Below the pieces are notes generated by a model. That model was not told the origin of the DNA. It was given only the letters and a program-made list of their open reading frames with translations, and did no database searches. A program made the translations under genes and the position numbers. From assembly GCF_040412085.2 (NCBI RefSeq), contig NZ_CP115921.1, positions 992,001-1,056,000 on the forward strand: a stretch of 64,000 nucleotides of DNA. Reading direction: 5' to 3'. Origin of the DNA: Vibrio sp. CB1-14 (GTDB lineage: Bacteria; Pseudomonadota; Gammaproteobacteria; Enterobacterales; Vibrionaceae). This document shows, in pieces, positions 52,177 to 61,695 of the stretch (within the stretch, counting starts at the first letter, position 1; every line of letters starts with the position of its first letter).

Positions 52177-52854
52177 TTATGAGTTGCTAGCAACACTGGC
52201 CTCATCAGCGTTTGAGAGCGATTTGCAAGCCTCGAACAACATCTGTGCTGGTACTTTAATGAAGTAGGCAGAGATCATAATCATCATCGCAGGATCTGCG
52301 TAAACACTTAGGTGTGACCACGGTGTGAACTCCATTACCCAAGCAGAAATAAAGCCAGCCATTACCGCTACGCTGAGTAGCGTGTCCATTTGCCACTGTT
52401 TTGTTTCCGCTTCGATAAGGTTTGCACACATTAGTTTGTTCTTTGACGCTATGTACCACCATGCGTAAGTACAGCCCATGACGTTAAACAAGCCGAACAA
52501 TGTCGCGACAGTGGTATCGACTGGACGACCACCGGTAAACATAGAGCTGATAGCGGAGTACAATGACGCCAACACGATCATCAGAATAACGGCACCCTTA
52601 ATCGCGATCACCCAAGATTCAACTCTTTGACGGCCGTATTTACAAGCCTGACTTTTCGGGTTCTTTAGTTGCTGCGCAGCAGCCAGTGACAATAAAGTTA
52701 ACAGCAAGCTGACCAGAGAATAAACACCGTCAAAAGCGATGACCAGCGAGCCCATCAACACACCAACCACTAGGCCTGCGACAGCGAAGCCAGTAGCTAT
52801 AATGGCTGATACTCTCAAGACTGATGATTCGTTGTGTTGCGTTAGCGAAGACAT
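52177..52854 (-). CDS. CDF-like membrane protein with degraded metal site
   Basis: This 225-residue protein has five or six membrane helices like the cation diffusion facilitator family but ends before the cytoplasmic C-terminal domain (full members have about 300). Aligning by length to FieF/YiiP, site-A positions 45, 49, 153 and 157 read Tyr, Ser, Gln and Asp where D, D, H and D are expected, so three of four ligands are lost. It may transport something else or be non-transporting. AAAGG lies upstream of the ATG. There is no frameshift. Confidence 0.75.
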   Translation of the reverse strand: MSSLTQHNESSVLRVSAIIATGFAVAGLVVGVLMGSLVIAFDGVYSLVSLLLTLLSLAAAQQLKNPKSQACKYGRQRVESWVIAIKGAVILMIVLASLYSAISSMFTGGRPVDTTVATLFGLFNVMGCTYAWWYIASKNKLMCANLIEAETKQWQMDTLLSVAVMAGFISAWVMEFTPWSHLSVYADPAMMIMISAYFIKVPAQMLFEACKSLSNADEASVASNS

Positions 52855-53049
52855 GGGATTTACCTTTTGTTTGAATTAAGGCCATTATTTCGCCGGGGTG
52901 ATTAACTTTCAAACATTAACTGTATCACTGAGTGAGGGTAGGGGCAGTAAAGGTTAGTAATATTATTTAAAATCAATAGCTTAATCTATGGGTTGTGCTG
53001 TCAGGATTAATGACGCCCACTGATGGCACGCACATCTGTTTGTGAGCAA

Positions 53050-53934
53050 CTAGAAGGTAAACAAGTAATCACTGACTTGGTCGGCGAGCCAAGTCATCGC
53101 AGGGTGCTCTGACATGCCTGATGAGGTCAACATACAGAAGTCTTCTTGTGTTAGACCGTAGGTATGTTTGATAACAGACAGTGTCTGTTCACGTAGGAGC
53201 TGACGGATAAGTGGCTCAGGCAGAACGCCCCAAGCACCTTCGGAAAGGATGGTTTTTAGCATGAATTCAAAGCTTGAAAAACCAATGTACTTCAATGAGA
53301 AAGGCAGTAGCTCAGGGTTGTCACGCAAGTTGAGATACGCGAGCGACACTTGCATCTCATCGCGTAATACTTCATCAGAGACACGAGGCAGTTTCGACAA
53401 CTTGTGGTCGGCTCGGCACACCGACATCATGCGAATTTTTCCAAGAGGCTGGTAGGTGAGTCTTGGGTCATCCTCTCTTTCAAAATCAACACCAAAGGCG
53501 AAATCGACCTGTTTCTTTTCAACGATGTCAGCCAAATCACCAGATGAGGCCAGTACTATGTTGAGTGATAGAGCAGGGTAACGCTGGTTAAGTTCCAATG
53601 TGAGATCTTGCCAAACTTGGTCTGGCAGGCTGTCATCATGAGCAATGCGCAGTTCGGTGGCAAAGTCGCCAGACACCTGAGCACAGGTTTGTCGAATGCG
53701 AGCCGAGGTGACAAGCAGGTTTTCGCAGTCTTTATAAATTGCCTTCCCTGTTTCTGACAACGTCACATTATTGCCTGTACGGACAAAAAGATCGGTGTCG
53801 AGGTCTTTCTCTAGTGCTTTGATAGCCATGCTAAGTTTGGTTCGGTTGCAGTCTAGCACTCGCGCCGCCTCGGACACGGAGCCTGCGCTAACCACGGCAC
53901 AGAAAGCTTCTATTTGAGAAAGATTGATAGACAT
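53050..53934 (-). CDS. LysR-family transcriptional regulator
   Basis: This 294-residue protein has the N-terminal winged helix (MSINLSQIEAFCAVVSAGSV, with SEAARVLDCNRTKLSMAIKAL) and a C-terminal effector domain. I chose the ATG at 53934; an in-frame TTG at 53943 adds three residues and has no ribosome site. It stands alone, with the methyltransferase gene divergent upstream, a possible target. The ligand is unknown. Confidence 0.85.
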   Translation of the reverse strand: MSINLSQIEAFCAVVSAGSVSEAARVLDCNRTKLSMAIKALEKDLDTDLFVRTGNNVTLSETGKAIYKDCENLLVTSARIRQTCAQVSGDFATELRIAHDDSLPDQVWQDLTLELNQRYPALSLNIVLASSGDLADIVEKKQVDFAFGVDFEREDDPRLTYQPLGKIRMMSVCRADHKLSKLPRVSDEVLRDEMQVSLAYLNLRDNPELLPFSLKYIGFSSFEFMLKTILSEGAWGVLPEPLIRQLLREQTLSVIKHTYGLTQEDFCMLTSSGMSEHPAMTWLADQVSDYLFTF

Positions 53935-54108
53935 TGATCGCAAAACGCCAGTAAATCAAGGGAGCAAAAATCATAGCACGTGTGCCAAAGAATACGAAGA
54001 TAACACTAGGAATTGCTTGGCGTTCTGGTTTAATCTATGCCTAGTCATCAAGGATTAAAATGAAGTGCTTATATTATGTTCAGCACTAGCAAAACAATGG
54101 AGTAAACT

Positions 54109-54690
54109 ATGTCTAATGAGTGGGATGAGTACGCCGCGACATGGGAAAATAACGATGCGACGGCGGTCTTTGCTCAGTCATGCTATGACGCGCTTTCAGA
54201 AATGACCTCGTTGAAAGGTAAATCAGTTTTAGATTTTGGTTGTGGTACTGGCCTTTTGAGCCAATTAATGTCACCCACGACCAAAGATATTGTCGCGCTG
54301 GATGGCTCTGAAGCCATGATTGAAGAGCTAGACAAAAAAGGCTTAGACAACGTAGAGCCAGTCGTGGATCTGTTAACGCGCGGTCTCGTTGCCCAGCACC
54401 CTGCGTTTCGTAATCAATTCGATCTTGTCGTTGCGTCTTCTGTTTGTGGGTTCGTTGATAACCTTCAAGATACCGTTAATGTGATCTACACCTTGCTGGA
54501 TGAGTTCGGCATGTTTGTTCATTGGGACTGGGCGGTCGAAAGTGATGATGCAGGATTTGGTATAACCGAGAAGCGTGCTAAAGAAGTACTCCTCAATGCT
54601 GGATTCGAAAAAGTCGATGTGTCTATTGCTTTTGAAATTGAATCCTCGAAAGGCACACAAAAAGTACTGATGGGTGTTGGTCGCAAGTAA
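54109..54690 (+). CDS. Class I SAM-dependent methyltransferase
   Basis: This 193-residue enzyme has motif I VLDFGCGTGLL (residues 40-50) and motif II VALDGSEAMIEEL, the SAM-binding Rossmann fold, and no other domain. The substrate is unknown (the family includes small-molecule and ubiquinone-type methylases). It is divergent from the LysR gene and has a GGAG before the start. It ends with a strong terminator. Confidence 0.85.
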   Translation: MSNEWDEYAATWENNDATAVFAQSCYDALSEMTSLKGKSVLDFGCGTGLLSQLMSPTTKDIVALDGSEAMIEELDKKGLDNVEPVVDLLTRGLVAQHPAFRNQFDLVVASSVCGFVDNLQDTVNVIYTLLDEFGMFVHWDWAVESDDAGFGITEKRAKEVLLNAGFEKVDVSIAFEIESSKGTQKVLMGVGRK

Positions 54691-54725
54691 CGTAAAACTC
54701 AATACTAATTATCTGATCTCCGAAT

Positions 54726-54756
54726 AGGTGGTGCCTTTGGTACCACCTTTTTTTGT
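54726..54756 (+). terminator. Terminator after methyltransferase gene
   Basis: AGGTGGT (54726-54732) pairs with ACCACCT (54742-54748), followed by a T-run. Confidence 0.85.
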
Positions 54757-54790
54757 TATGCTAACAGGCTAGTTTTTGGATAGGTTGATT

Positions 54791-55495
54791 ATGTTTCTAA
54801 AATCAAAGCGCTGGATTTGGTCATGTTTCGCGTCCCTATTGCTTATTAGTAGTCACGCTTATTCTGGCGACCGAGAAATGATTGAGCAAGCGAACGCTAT
54901 TTTAGTAAAAGCAGCGCAAAACATTGATGAGTTCGACTCAGTATCGCATTGGGAATCCGTGAAGAATGTCACTGGCGTTGCCAAAGCCATCGTGATTTTC
55001 CCATCGGGAGGCCAGGCGGGGTTTCTATTGGGCGTGCAGTGGGGCAAGGGCATTTTGCTTACCAGAGATGCACACCACTGGAGTGAACCTGTGTTTGTGA
55101 CCTTCCGCAGTGCGATGTTTGGCCTATTAGCGGGCGCGCAGAAAATTAACGGTGTGGGTGTGATTCTTTCTGATGATGTGGTTGAGCAATTGCAGTCTGG
55201 TTCAACCAAAATAGGCGGTACAGCCGACGTGACGATTGGAAATGGTGTCAGCGGTAAAGTAGTCGGTGGTACCAGCGGCATTAGCGCTATGATGGTATCG
55301 CAAAACAAAGGACTTTACTTTGGTGGCAGCATTGACACCTTCAACATGACATTAGACGACAAGTTGAACAATGCCTTGTATGGTGACGACTTTTCTGTCG
55401 ATAAGGTACTCACCAACTACGATCATCAATCAGGCCAAGCGCAGAACCTACGTCGCCGATTGGAAGGGATCGCCTATCGGGCTGTCTACCGCTAG
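54791..55495 (+). CDS. SYLF-domain lipid-binding protein
   Basis: This 234-residue protein has a signal peptide (about 1-24, ending SHAYS) and a SYLF/DUF500 domain, with VTGVAKAIVIFPSGGQAGFLLGVQWGKGILL and GGTADVTIGNGVSGK. SYLF proteins bind phosphoinositides or other lipids in eukaryotes; bacterial ones are secreted or periplasmic and of unknown use. The ATG at 54791 has AGG just upstream; an in-frame TTG at 54776 is less likely. Confidence 0.83.
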   Translation: MFLKSKRWIWSCFASLLLISSHAYSGDREMIEQANAILVKAAQNIDEFDSVSHWESVKNVTGVAKAIVIFPSGGQAGFLLGVQWGKGILLTRDAHHWSEPVFVTFRSAMFGLLAGAQKINGVGVILSDDVVEQLQSGSTKIGGTADVTIGNGVSGKVVGGTSGISAMMVSQNKGLYFGGSIDTFNMTLDDKLNNALYGDDFSVDKVLTNYDHQSGQAQNLRRRLEGIAYRAVYR

Positions 55496-55586
55496 TCATC
55501 AAGCGATGAGTTAAATTTGTACTTGTTGTTTTTTCGTGCATTATTGTCTTTATGCAACCGACTTTAATCGCACAGGACACTTGTTT

Positions 55587-56186
55587 ATGAAACATCTGCC
55601 TATAAAGCACCAGTCTATGAAATACGCAGTGATGACCTTGGTTCTCACAAGTTTGGCTTTGGTGGGGTGTACGACGACCACCAAACCGGCTGCCCCCCTT
55701 AACTTTTCTTATGGTGTTGCTAAAACCGGAGACTTTGGTTTTTTACCCCAGTCAGGGGCGGTGACCTATTCGTGGCGCACTAATTTGCCTGTGGCGAGAG
55801 TTTCTGAAGACTTTGACGCCGAACATTACCTTTCTGTAATCAAAGCGCAAATCGATGAAGTGCTGACATCTAAGGGTTATATTGCGGTTCAAGATGGTCA
55901 GGCTGCGACGATGCACCTTGACTTTGGTATTGCAACTGAAACGGCAATGGATGATGAGCAAATATTTGCCAGCACCCAAATTAAGACTGGGGTGCAGTTT
56001 GATTTGACAGGCCAGAAAAGTGAGAAGGGCAGTTTGTACATCGCAGTGTTTGATTCGGTAGGCGCATTTCCACGGTGGCGAGCCTTAGCTCAGGGGCCGA
56101 CTGAAAATCGAATCGATAACCCAGAAGAGCGTGAAGAGCTTAAGAATTTAATTGGCGCTATGCTGGACGATTTACCTTCTCGCTAA
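55587..56186 (+). CDS. DUF4136 lipoprotein
   Basis: This 199-residue protein has a lipoprotein signal with an extended basic start (MKHLPIKHQSMKYAVMTLVL) ending LVGC, and a DUF4136 body with HYLSVIKAQIDEVLTSKGY and MHLDFGIATETAM. The family has no known function. AGGA lies nine bases before the ATG at 55587; an in-frame ATG at 55617 would give a shorter signal. Terminator downstream. Confidence 0.8.
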   Translation: MKHLPIKHQSMKYAVMTLVLTSLALVGCTTTTKPAAPLNFSYGVAKTGDFGFLPQSGAVTYSWRTNLPVARVSEDFDAEHYLSVIKAQIDEVLTSKGYIAVQDGQAATMHLDFGIATETAMDDEQIFASTQIKTGVQFDLTGQKSEKGSLYIAVFDSVGAFPRWRALAQGPTENRIDNPEEREELKNLIGAMLDDLPSR

Positions 56187-56205
56187 CCTACGACGTTTTT
56201 AAATA

Positions 56206-56240
56206 GCAAAGACCGAAGCGTTAAGCTTCGGCCTTTGCAA
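56206..56240 (+). terminator. Terminator after DUF4136 gene
   Basis: GCAAAG-CCGAAGC and GCTTCGG-CTTTGC arms (56206-56238) form a hairpin interrupted by one mismatch; it may serve both converging genes. Confidence 0.75.
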
Positions 56241-56268
56241 TGCCGCAATTTGTCAAAATCGCTTTGAT

Positions 56269-56763
56269 TTATTTTGGCATTATGACTGTATCGATGACGT
56301 GAATCACACCGTTTTTCGCTTTGACGTCAGTTGCCACGACGGTCGCGTTGTCGACCATCACTTTGCCGTCACTCTTCGTAATCATGATGTCAGAGCCTTG
56401 CACTGTCGTTGCTTTATCAAGTCCCATCACATCCGCCGCCATCACTTTTCCTGGCACCACATGGTAGGTCAAAATCGCTACCAGCTTATCTTTGTTCTCT
56501 GGTTTTAGCAGAGATTCGACCGTGCCTTCAGGCAGTTTTGCGAAAGCGTCGTCGGTCGGCGCAAACACGGTAAATGGGCCGTCACCTTTCAATGTGTCGA
56601 CCAGCCCAGCTGCCTGTACTGCTGCCACGAGTGTTGTGAAGGAGCCGTTTTCAGCCGCAACGTCAACAATGTCTTTTTTCATTCCATGATGATCAGCGAG
56701 AGCTGAGAAGGATAGAAGTAGCGCTGCCATTGCTGCAAACGAACGTGTTAGTAAAGTCTTCAT
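56269..56763 (-). CDS. Fasciclin-domain protein
   Basis: This 164-residue protein has a signal peptide (about 1-23, ending SALA) and one fasciclin (FAS1) domain with [33 protein letters not shown] and [15 protein letters not shown]1 domains mediate adhesion or protein-protein contact. It is expected to be periplasmic or secreted. The ATG has AAGGATC upstream. It is monocistronic. Confidence 0.9.
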   Translation of the reverse strand: MKTLLTRSFAAMAALLLSFSALADHHGMKKDIVDVAAENGSFTTLVAAVQAAGLVDTLKGDGPFTVFAPTDDAFAKLPEGTVESLLKPENKDKLVAILTYHVVPGKVMAADVMGLDKATTVQGSDIMITKSDGKVMVDNATVVATDVKAKNGVIHVIDTVIMPK

Positions 56764-56875
56764 ATCTGTGATCCTTTGTTTGTTTGTATTCGCAGACGTC
56801 TGTTACGGTGAGGTATCGCTATCGATCACTGGCAGCAAGTAACAAATTACGTTTACGCCGCCAGGTAGAAAAACA

Positions 56876-57400
56876 TCAGAAAGTAAGACCAGGAAGTAGC
56901 ACGGTTCGTTTTGGCCAGCTGTGCTGGTTCAGCGTTTTGACCATCACTGAAACCGGGGTAGGCTGAGCCAAAGGCTCATTGGGAAGCAGCGAAAGATTAG
57001 TGACTCGTTTGTAACCACTTGAGGTGTAGACTTCGTCACGACCAAACAGTATTGAGTAATGAAACGGCTGTTGCTCCATCCACTGGTGGGCTTCTTCGAT
57101 TAAGGCTTTCGCCAAGCCTTTTTTGCGATAGTCTGGGTGGACACAAACCTCGGCAACACCTGCGATAGGGATTGCTTTTCCCGCAGCAGTAATGGTCTTC
57201 TCATGAACGGCCAGGTGGGCAATAACGTGATGGTCATGATCGCCGGTTATGTACCAGCGATGCTGAGGCATTTCGTTGTAAAAGCGTTGGGTTTTAAAAC
57301 GACTATCACTAGGCTTAGTAAAGCAGCTACTAAGAATGGTGATTAGTCCTTGGTTGAGCTCTTCGGATACGGAGCTATCTTCAATATAGTGTATTTTCAT
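56876..57400 (-). CDS. GNAT-family N-acetyltransferase
   Basis: This 174-residue enzyme has the GNAT fold with the acetyl-CoA motif VHPDYRKKGLAKALIEEAHQ (residues about 93-112). The substrate is unknown. It lies five bases upstream of nothing on its own strand but directly after the envelope coiled-coil gene (four-base gap), so it is probably the second gene of a two-gene unit. Confidence 0.85.
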   Translation of the reverse strand: MKIHYIEDSSVSEELNQGLITILSSCFTKPSDSRFKTQRFYNEMPQHRWYITGDHDHHVIAHLAVHEKTITAAGKAIPIAGVAEVCVHPDYRKKGLAKALIEEAHQWMEQQPFHYSILFGRDEVYTSSGYKRVTNLSLLPNEPLAQPTPVSVMVKTLNQHSWPKRTVLLPGLTF

Positions 57401-57404
57401 AGTG

Positions 57405-58304
57405 TTATTGGCTCACTACGCAACGCTCTGTGACGATGCTGTGAGTGCCTTTGTCAGTTCCTTTCGCGATGGTAAGTCGGCTTAAAATGTTATAGCAAGT
57501 AGAGCTGCCATTTTGAGTCGTTGATTGGATACTTACCGTACCTGAATTACCACTACTGGAATTTTCCCATGGAATGGTTTGTCCAGCGCTTGGGTCACGG
57601 AGGAGGCTTTCTACCGCTTGCTTGTGTAGCTGTTGGTCTTTGTCGGAGAAGCTTTTATCTTCGACTCCGAAGGTTTGTGACGTGAGCGAGTCTACAAGCT
57701 GAAACGGCGATGACAATATGCCGCCAATCACACCAGTAACAGCCCCTTTACTGGCTTCACGTCCTGCTTGCTCTGCCTGTTGTACTAAAGATTCTGCCTG
57801 GCGAATCACTTCAGGCATCGCGACGCGCAGCGCTTCACTCTCGGCCAGTATGGCAGGGACTTGTTTGTTGGTGGCGGCAATTTGCTGGTTGGTCGCTCTA
57901 ATCGTCTTATTGGTTTGTTCAACTTGTTCTAGAAGGCTAGGTAAAGAGCTATGCCATTGATTTGATTGCTCAAGAATCGGAGGAATGGCCGCTGTGACAG
58001 ATTGAACTTCATTGAGAATGACTGGGATTTGACGGTTCATGTCGTCAACTCTTGCGAGTACTTCGGGAATGGCTTGCTGGTATTTCTCACTCTGCTCAAG
58101 AATGCTAGGGATGATAGCTTGGATTTTTTGTACTTCTTCGACCACGGGAGTAATGCGCTGCGCCGTTTGGTCGATTTGCTTGATTAGAGTGGGCAGTTCG
58201 ACCCTGACTTGTTTGGCTTCGAGGGTGAAAATATAGATAGACCAAGCCAAGGCCAAAATAGCAATGGCAAGTAGCACTCTGCTGGCGGCAACGATCTTTT
58301 CCAT
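57405..58304 (-). CDS. Membrane-anchored coiled-coil protein with RT0821/Lpp0805-like tail
   Basis: This 299-residue protein has one N-terminal membrane helix (about 5-26), then a long heptad-rich coiled coil (about 35-190) built from near-repeats such as IPEVLARVDDMNRQ, IPVILNEVQSVTAA and IPPILEQSNQWHSS, spaced about 22 residues, and a C-terminal domain (about 250-299) with TIPWENSSSGNSGTVSIQ resembling the surface antigen RT0821/Lpp0805 type. I chose the ATG at 58304 (AAGGAG five bases upstream); the frame runs open to 58460. It is probably periplasmic. Function unknown. Confidence 0.78.
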   Translation of the reverse strand: MEKIVAASRVLLAIAILALAWSIYIFTLEAKQVRVELPTLIKQIDQTAQRITPVVEEVQKIQAIIPSILEQSEKYQQAIPEVLARVDDMNRQIPVILNEVQSVTAAIPPILEQSNQWHSSLPSLLEQVEQTNKTIRATNQQIAATNKQVPAILAESEALRVAMPEVIRQAESLVQQAEQAGREASKGAVTGVIGGILSSPFQLVDSLTSQTFGVEDKSFSDKDQQLHKQAVESLLRDPSAGQTIPWENSSSGNSGTVSIQSTTQNGSSTCYNILSRLTIAKGTDKGTHSIVTERCVVSQ

Positions 58305-58550
58305 ATCACTCCTTGTTTCAAAGCCATCTAATTCAGTACATTGCTTTGAAATTGAAACGTCCAGCACTAACCATAACCAAACTGATTCTCTTAGTAAATG
58401 AGATGAGAGCAAACATGATGAGGCGTGCGATGAAAAATGGGAGATTGTGCAAAAAGTCACCAGTTAAACGTATTTACCTAGTAAGTCACTAAAATGTAAA
58501 GCCAATTCAGCTAAACTGAAATCAATAAGGGAAAAAAGTAGGAGCTGGTG

Positions 58551-60911
58551 ATGGCGATTCAAAGACTCGAAGCTAACAAGCTATACCATGCCGCAGAACT
58601 GAAAAAACTGCCATGCAAGTCGACCAAAGAACTGGATCCGATTGATGAAATTGTCGGTCAAGAGCGTGCTCAAAAAGCGGTTGAGTTCGCAATGTCTATT
58701 AAGGAAAAAGGATACAACATCTACGCGATAGGCCAAAACGGCCTGGGTAAGCGTACCATGATACTGCGCTATTTAAGTCGCCATCCTCACGACACTGAAG
58801 CACTCTATGATTGGTGCTATGTGGCCAATTTCGCCGATACTCGTACGCCGCAGGTATTAAAGTTGCCGTGTGGTATGGGTGAGAAGCTGAAGAAAGATGT
58901 TGAAAAGCTGATTTCGAAACTGGTGAAAGCCATTCCAATGGCTTTTGACAATGAACTCTATTTTGGCCGAGCAGATAAACTCAAAAATGACTTGGCTCGC
59001 AAGCAGCAAGTTGAGTTGCAAAAGCTCAGCGAAGAGGCGAAAGAGAAAGACATCAGCCTGACTATTACGCCGCAGGGGGATTACCAATTTGTCGCCCTAA
59101 ATGGTGAAGATTTACATACTGATGAGAGCTTTTCTGAGCTGCCACCGGAAGAGCAAGAGCGATTTGGTACCACCATTGATGAGCTTGAGGTGAGTCTGCG
59201 TGGTATGGCCAGAGAGCTGACCGATTGGGAAGAGACCTTCACTGATAACATTCAAAAGCTTAATGAAGAAGTGACCCTTGGGGTGATCAGTCACCTGATC
59301 AAAAAGCTGAAAAAAGAATACAACGGTTACACAGAAATTAAAAAGTACTTTAGCGCCCTTCAGCAGGATATTTGTGAGAACGTTGATATCTTCCTTGAAG
59401 AAGGGAATGAGCAGGGAGAAATTGCTACGGCTTCTCTTGATAAAAAATTCCCGCGACGTTACAAAGTGAACTTGATTGTGAAGCAGTCTTGCAGTGATTT
59501 TCCAATCATTGTTGAGGAAAACCCAAACTATCACTCTCTATTTGGTTACATTGAGACCGCGACCTACAAAGGCACAGTCTTCACCGACTTTTCTTTAATC
59601 CGTTCAGGTAGTTTGCATCGAGCGAACGGTGGCGTGCTGCTGATGGATGCAATTAAGGTGTTAGAGCAGCCATATGTTTGGGATGGTCTAAAACGGGCGC
59701 TGCGTGCACGTCAGCTAAGCTTTACCTCTCTTGAAAAAGAGGTGACGCTGACCGGGACGGTATCACTCGATCCACAGCCTATTCCATTGAATGTGAAAAT
59801 AATTTTGTTTGGTGATTACCGTACCTATCAACTACTGCAACATTACGATTCAGAGTTTAGTGAGCTGTTCAAAGTCACAGCTGATTTTGAAGATGAAATG
59901 CCGCGAACAGCGGACTCCGAGCTGCATTATGCGCGTTTTATTTCCAGTATCGTTCATGATAACAACATGTTGCATTGTGACCGCAAAGCCATTGCTCGTA
60001 TCATTGAGCACAGCTCGCGTCTATCAGGTGATCAAAACAAACTGTCGCTTCACTCTGCGCACATTGCCAATTTGCTGCGAGAGTCGAACTATGTGGCGCG
60101 GAATGCAAAGTCTAATTTGATCCGTATGGGGCATGTCGACCAAGCATTGGAATACCAGCAGATGCGAGTCAATCGATTGCAAGATAACGTGATGGAAGGT
60201 TTCATTAATGGTACGACGTTAATCCACACTCAAGGCTCAGCGATTGGTCAAGTGAATGCACTTTCGGTGTTAACGACCAGCGATCATATGTTTGGAGCGC
60301 CAAACCGAATTACTGCCACCACGTCCTACGGCGACGGTGATGTGATTGATATTGAGCGTAGTGTCGATCTTGGCGGCAGCATTCACTCTAAAGGCGTCAT
60401 GATACTCACCGCCTACTTGTCCTCTGTGTTTGGAAAAACTGCCAAAGTACCACTCACAACCACGATCACTTTTGAGCAGTCTTACGGTGGCGTGGACGGT
60501 GACAGTGCCAGTATGGCGGAATTCTGCGCTGTGGTTTCTGCTTTTTCGGGTCAACCAAATCGACAAGACATAGCCATTACAGGTTCAATGAACCAGTTTG
60601 GTGAGTCGCAGCCAATTGGCGGTGTAAATGAGAAGATTGAAGGCTTCTTCGATGTTTGCACGATCAAGGGTCGTAACTCCGAGCAAGGGGTAATCATTCC
60701 ACGCTCTAACGCTCATAACTTGATGCTACGTGCTGACATCGTTAAGGCTGTCGATAAAGGTGAGTTCCATATTTGGGCAATCGATCATGTGACCGAAGCG
60801 ATCGAGCTCTTCACTGGCAAAGAGGCGGGTACCGCTTCGCTAGAGGGCAGTTACCCCATCGACACCATATTTGGTATCGCTCAAGCAAGACTCAACGCAT
60901 TGCGTAAGTAA
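58551..60911 (+). CDS. LonB-like ATP-dependent protease (AAA_32 family)
   Basis: This 786-residue protein has an N-terminal AAA+ module with an atypical Walker A GQNGLGKRT (about 61-69) and Walker B GGVLLMDA, an inserted helical region (about 110-290), and a C-terminal Lon protease domain with the Ser/Lys dyad in GDSASMA and GVNEKIEGFF. It is a Lon-type protease without the usual Lon N domain. I chose the ATG at 58551 because AGGAG lies six bases upstream. It is monocistronic. Confidence 0.9.
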   Translation: MAIQRLEANKLYHAAELKKLPCKSTKELDPIDEIVGQERAQKAVEFAMSIKEKGYNIYAIGQNGLGKRTMILRYLSRHPHDTEALYDWCYVANFADTRTPQVLKLPCGMGEKLKKDVEKLISKLVKAIPMAFDNELYFGRADKLKNDLARKQQVELQKLSEEAKEKDISLTITPQGDYQFVALNGEDLHTDESFSELPPEEQERFGTTIDELEVSLRGMARELTDWEETFTDNIQKLNEEVTLGVISHLIKKLKKEYNGYTEIKKYFSALQQDICENVDIFLEEGNEQGEIATASLDKKFPRRYKVNLIVKQSCSDFPIIVEENPNYHSLFGYIETATYKGTVFTDFSLIRSGSLHRANGGVLLMDAIKVLEQPYVWDGLKRALRARQLSFTSLEKEVTLTGTVSLDPQPIPLNVKIILFGDYRTYQLLQHYDSEFSELFKVTADFEDEMPRTADSELHYARFISSIVHDNNMLHCDRKAIARIIEHSSRLSGDQNKLSLHSAHIANLLRESNYVARNAKSNLIRMGHVDQALEYQQMRVNRLQDNVMEGFINGTTLIHTQGSAIGQVNALSVLTTSDHMFGAPNRITATTSYGDGDVIDIERSVDLGGSIHSKGVMILTAYLSSVFGKTAKVPLTTTITFEQSYGGVDGDSASMAEFCAVVSAFSGQPNRQDIAITGSMNQFGESQPIGGVNEKIEGFFDVCTIKGRNSEQGVIIPRSNAHNLMLRADIVKAVDKGEFHIWAIDHVTEAIELFTGKEAGTASLEGSYPIDTIFGIAQARLNALRK

Positions 60912-60913
60912 CT

Positions 60914-60945
60914 AAAAAGCCAAGCGAATGCTTGGCTTTTTAACG
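60914..60945 (+). terminator. Terminator after LonB-like gene
   Basis: AAAAAGCCAAGC (60914-60925) pairs with GCTTGGCTTTTT (60930-60941) around GAAT. Confidence 0.87.
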
Positions 60946-60978
60946 ATTCCACTTTTTAAGCAGCTTAGGTGCTAACTG

Positions 60979-61695
60979 TTAGGCGCGAAGTTTGAGTTTT
61001 GTGCCATCAAACTTAAGGTGGGAGAGCAGCTCTTTGGCATTCGCCTCACCTTTTTCATCAAATTTGATACCGTAAGCGGTGTAATGACTGGATTTTTGTT
61101 GGTTGCAGATAAGTCCAGATAGTGGCGGGAAGTATCGCCCTTTTTGCGTGCCTGCTGCAACGTTTAACGCCACTTCTTGGCCTACCACTAAGCTTTTGCC
61201 AAGGGCTGGCAGAATAAACCGACAGCCGCTTTTTGACATATCTCTTAGCTCACAGCGCGTTTGACTGTGCCCAGTGCTTAGCATCGCCTCAAGGTTTACT
61301 TCATACCTTGGTTCTTTCCTAAGGTTGGTCACTTGCATCGACTGCGGGATAGACAGAATAAGAATCGGCAAGGGCTCTTCAACTATATTAAGTAGCTGTG
61401 CGCGGAATTGAACAATTCCTCCTTCGCCACGCTGAGAAATCGCTCTTACTGTTAGCCAAAACCCCTCTTGAAAGAAGTACTTGAGATCACTTTCATCGAT
61501 CTTAGGCGTTTCCAGCAAAATACGATACTCAGAATGAGCACCAATAAATTGGGTCGCACAGCGAAAAGAAGTGCCGACAGGTGTATTAACCGTCAATGTC
61601 ACGTCGCCACCATGCTCGATCATAGCGAGAGCATCGGTGCTGTTCAGTGTTTGCGTCGTGCGTGATGGAGGATTGGATTTTTGTTGTTGCGTCAC
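60979..61695 (-). CDS. PilZ-domain protein (YcgR-like)
   Basis: This 238-residue protein has an N-terminal YcgR_2-like region (about 20-125) and a C-terminal PilZ domain (about 126-235) with RKEPRYEV and DMSKSGCRF, the two halves of the cyclic-di-GMP-binding motif. It should bind cyclic-di-GMP and act on motility or the envelope. It starts with GTG at 61695; the ribosome site is modest (CAGGCA). It is monocistronic. Confidence 0.87.
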   Translation of the reverse strand: MTQQQKSNPPSRTTQTLNSTDALAMIEHGGDVTLTVNTPVGTSFRCATQFIGAHSEYRILLETPKIDESDLKYFFQEGFWLTVRAISQRGEGGIVQFRAQLLNIVEEPLPILILSIPQSMQVTNLRKEPRYEVNLEAMLSTGHSQTRCELRDMSKSGCRFILPALGKSLVVGQEVALNVAAGTQKGRYFPPLSGLICNQQKSSHYTAYGIKFDEKGEANAKELLSHLKFDGTKLKLRA

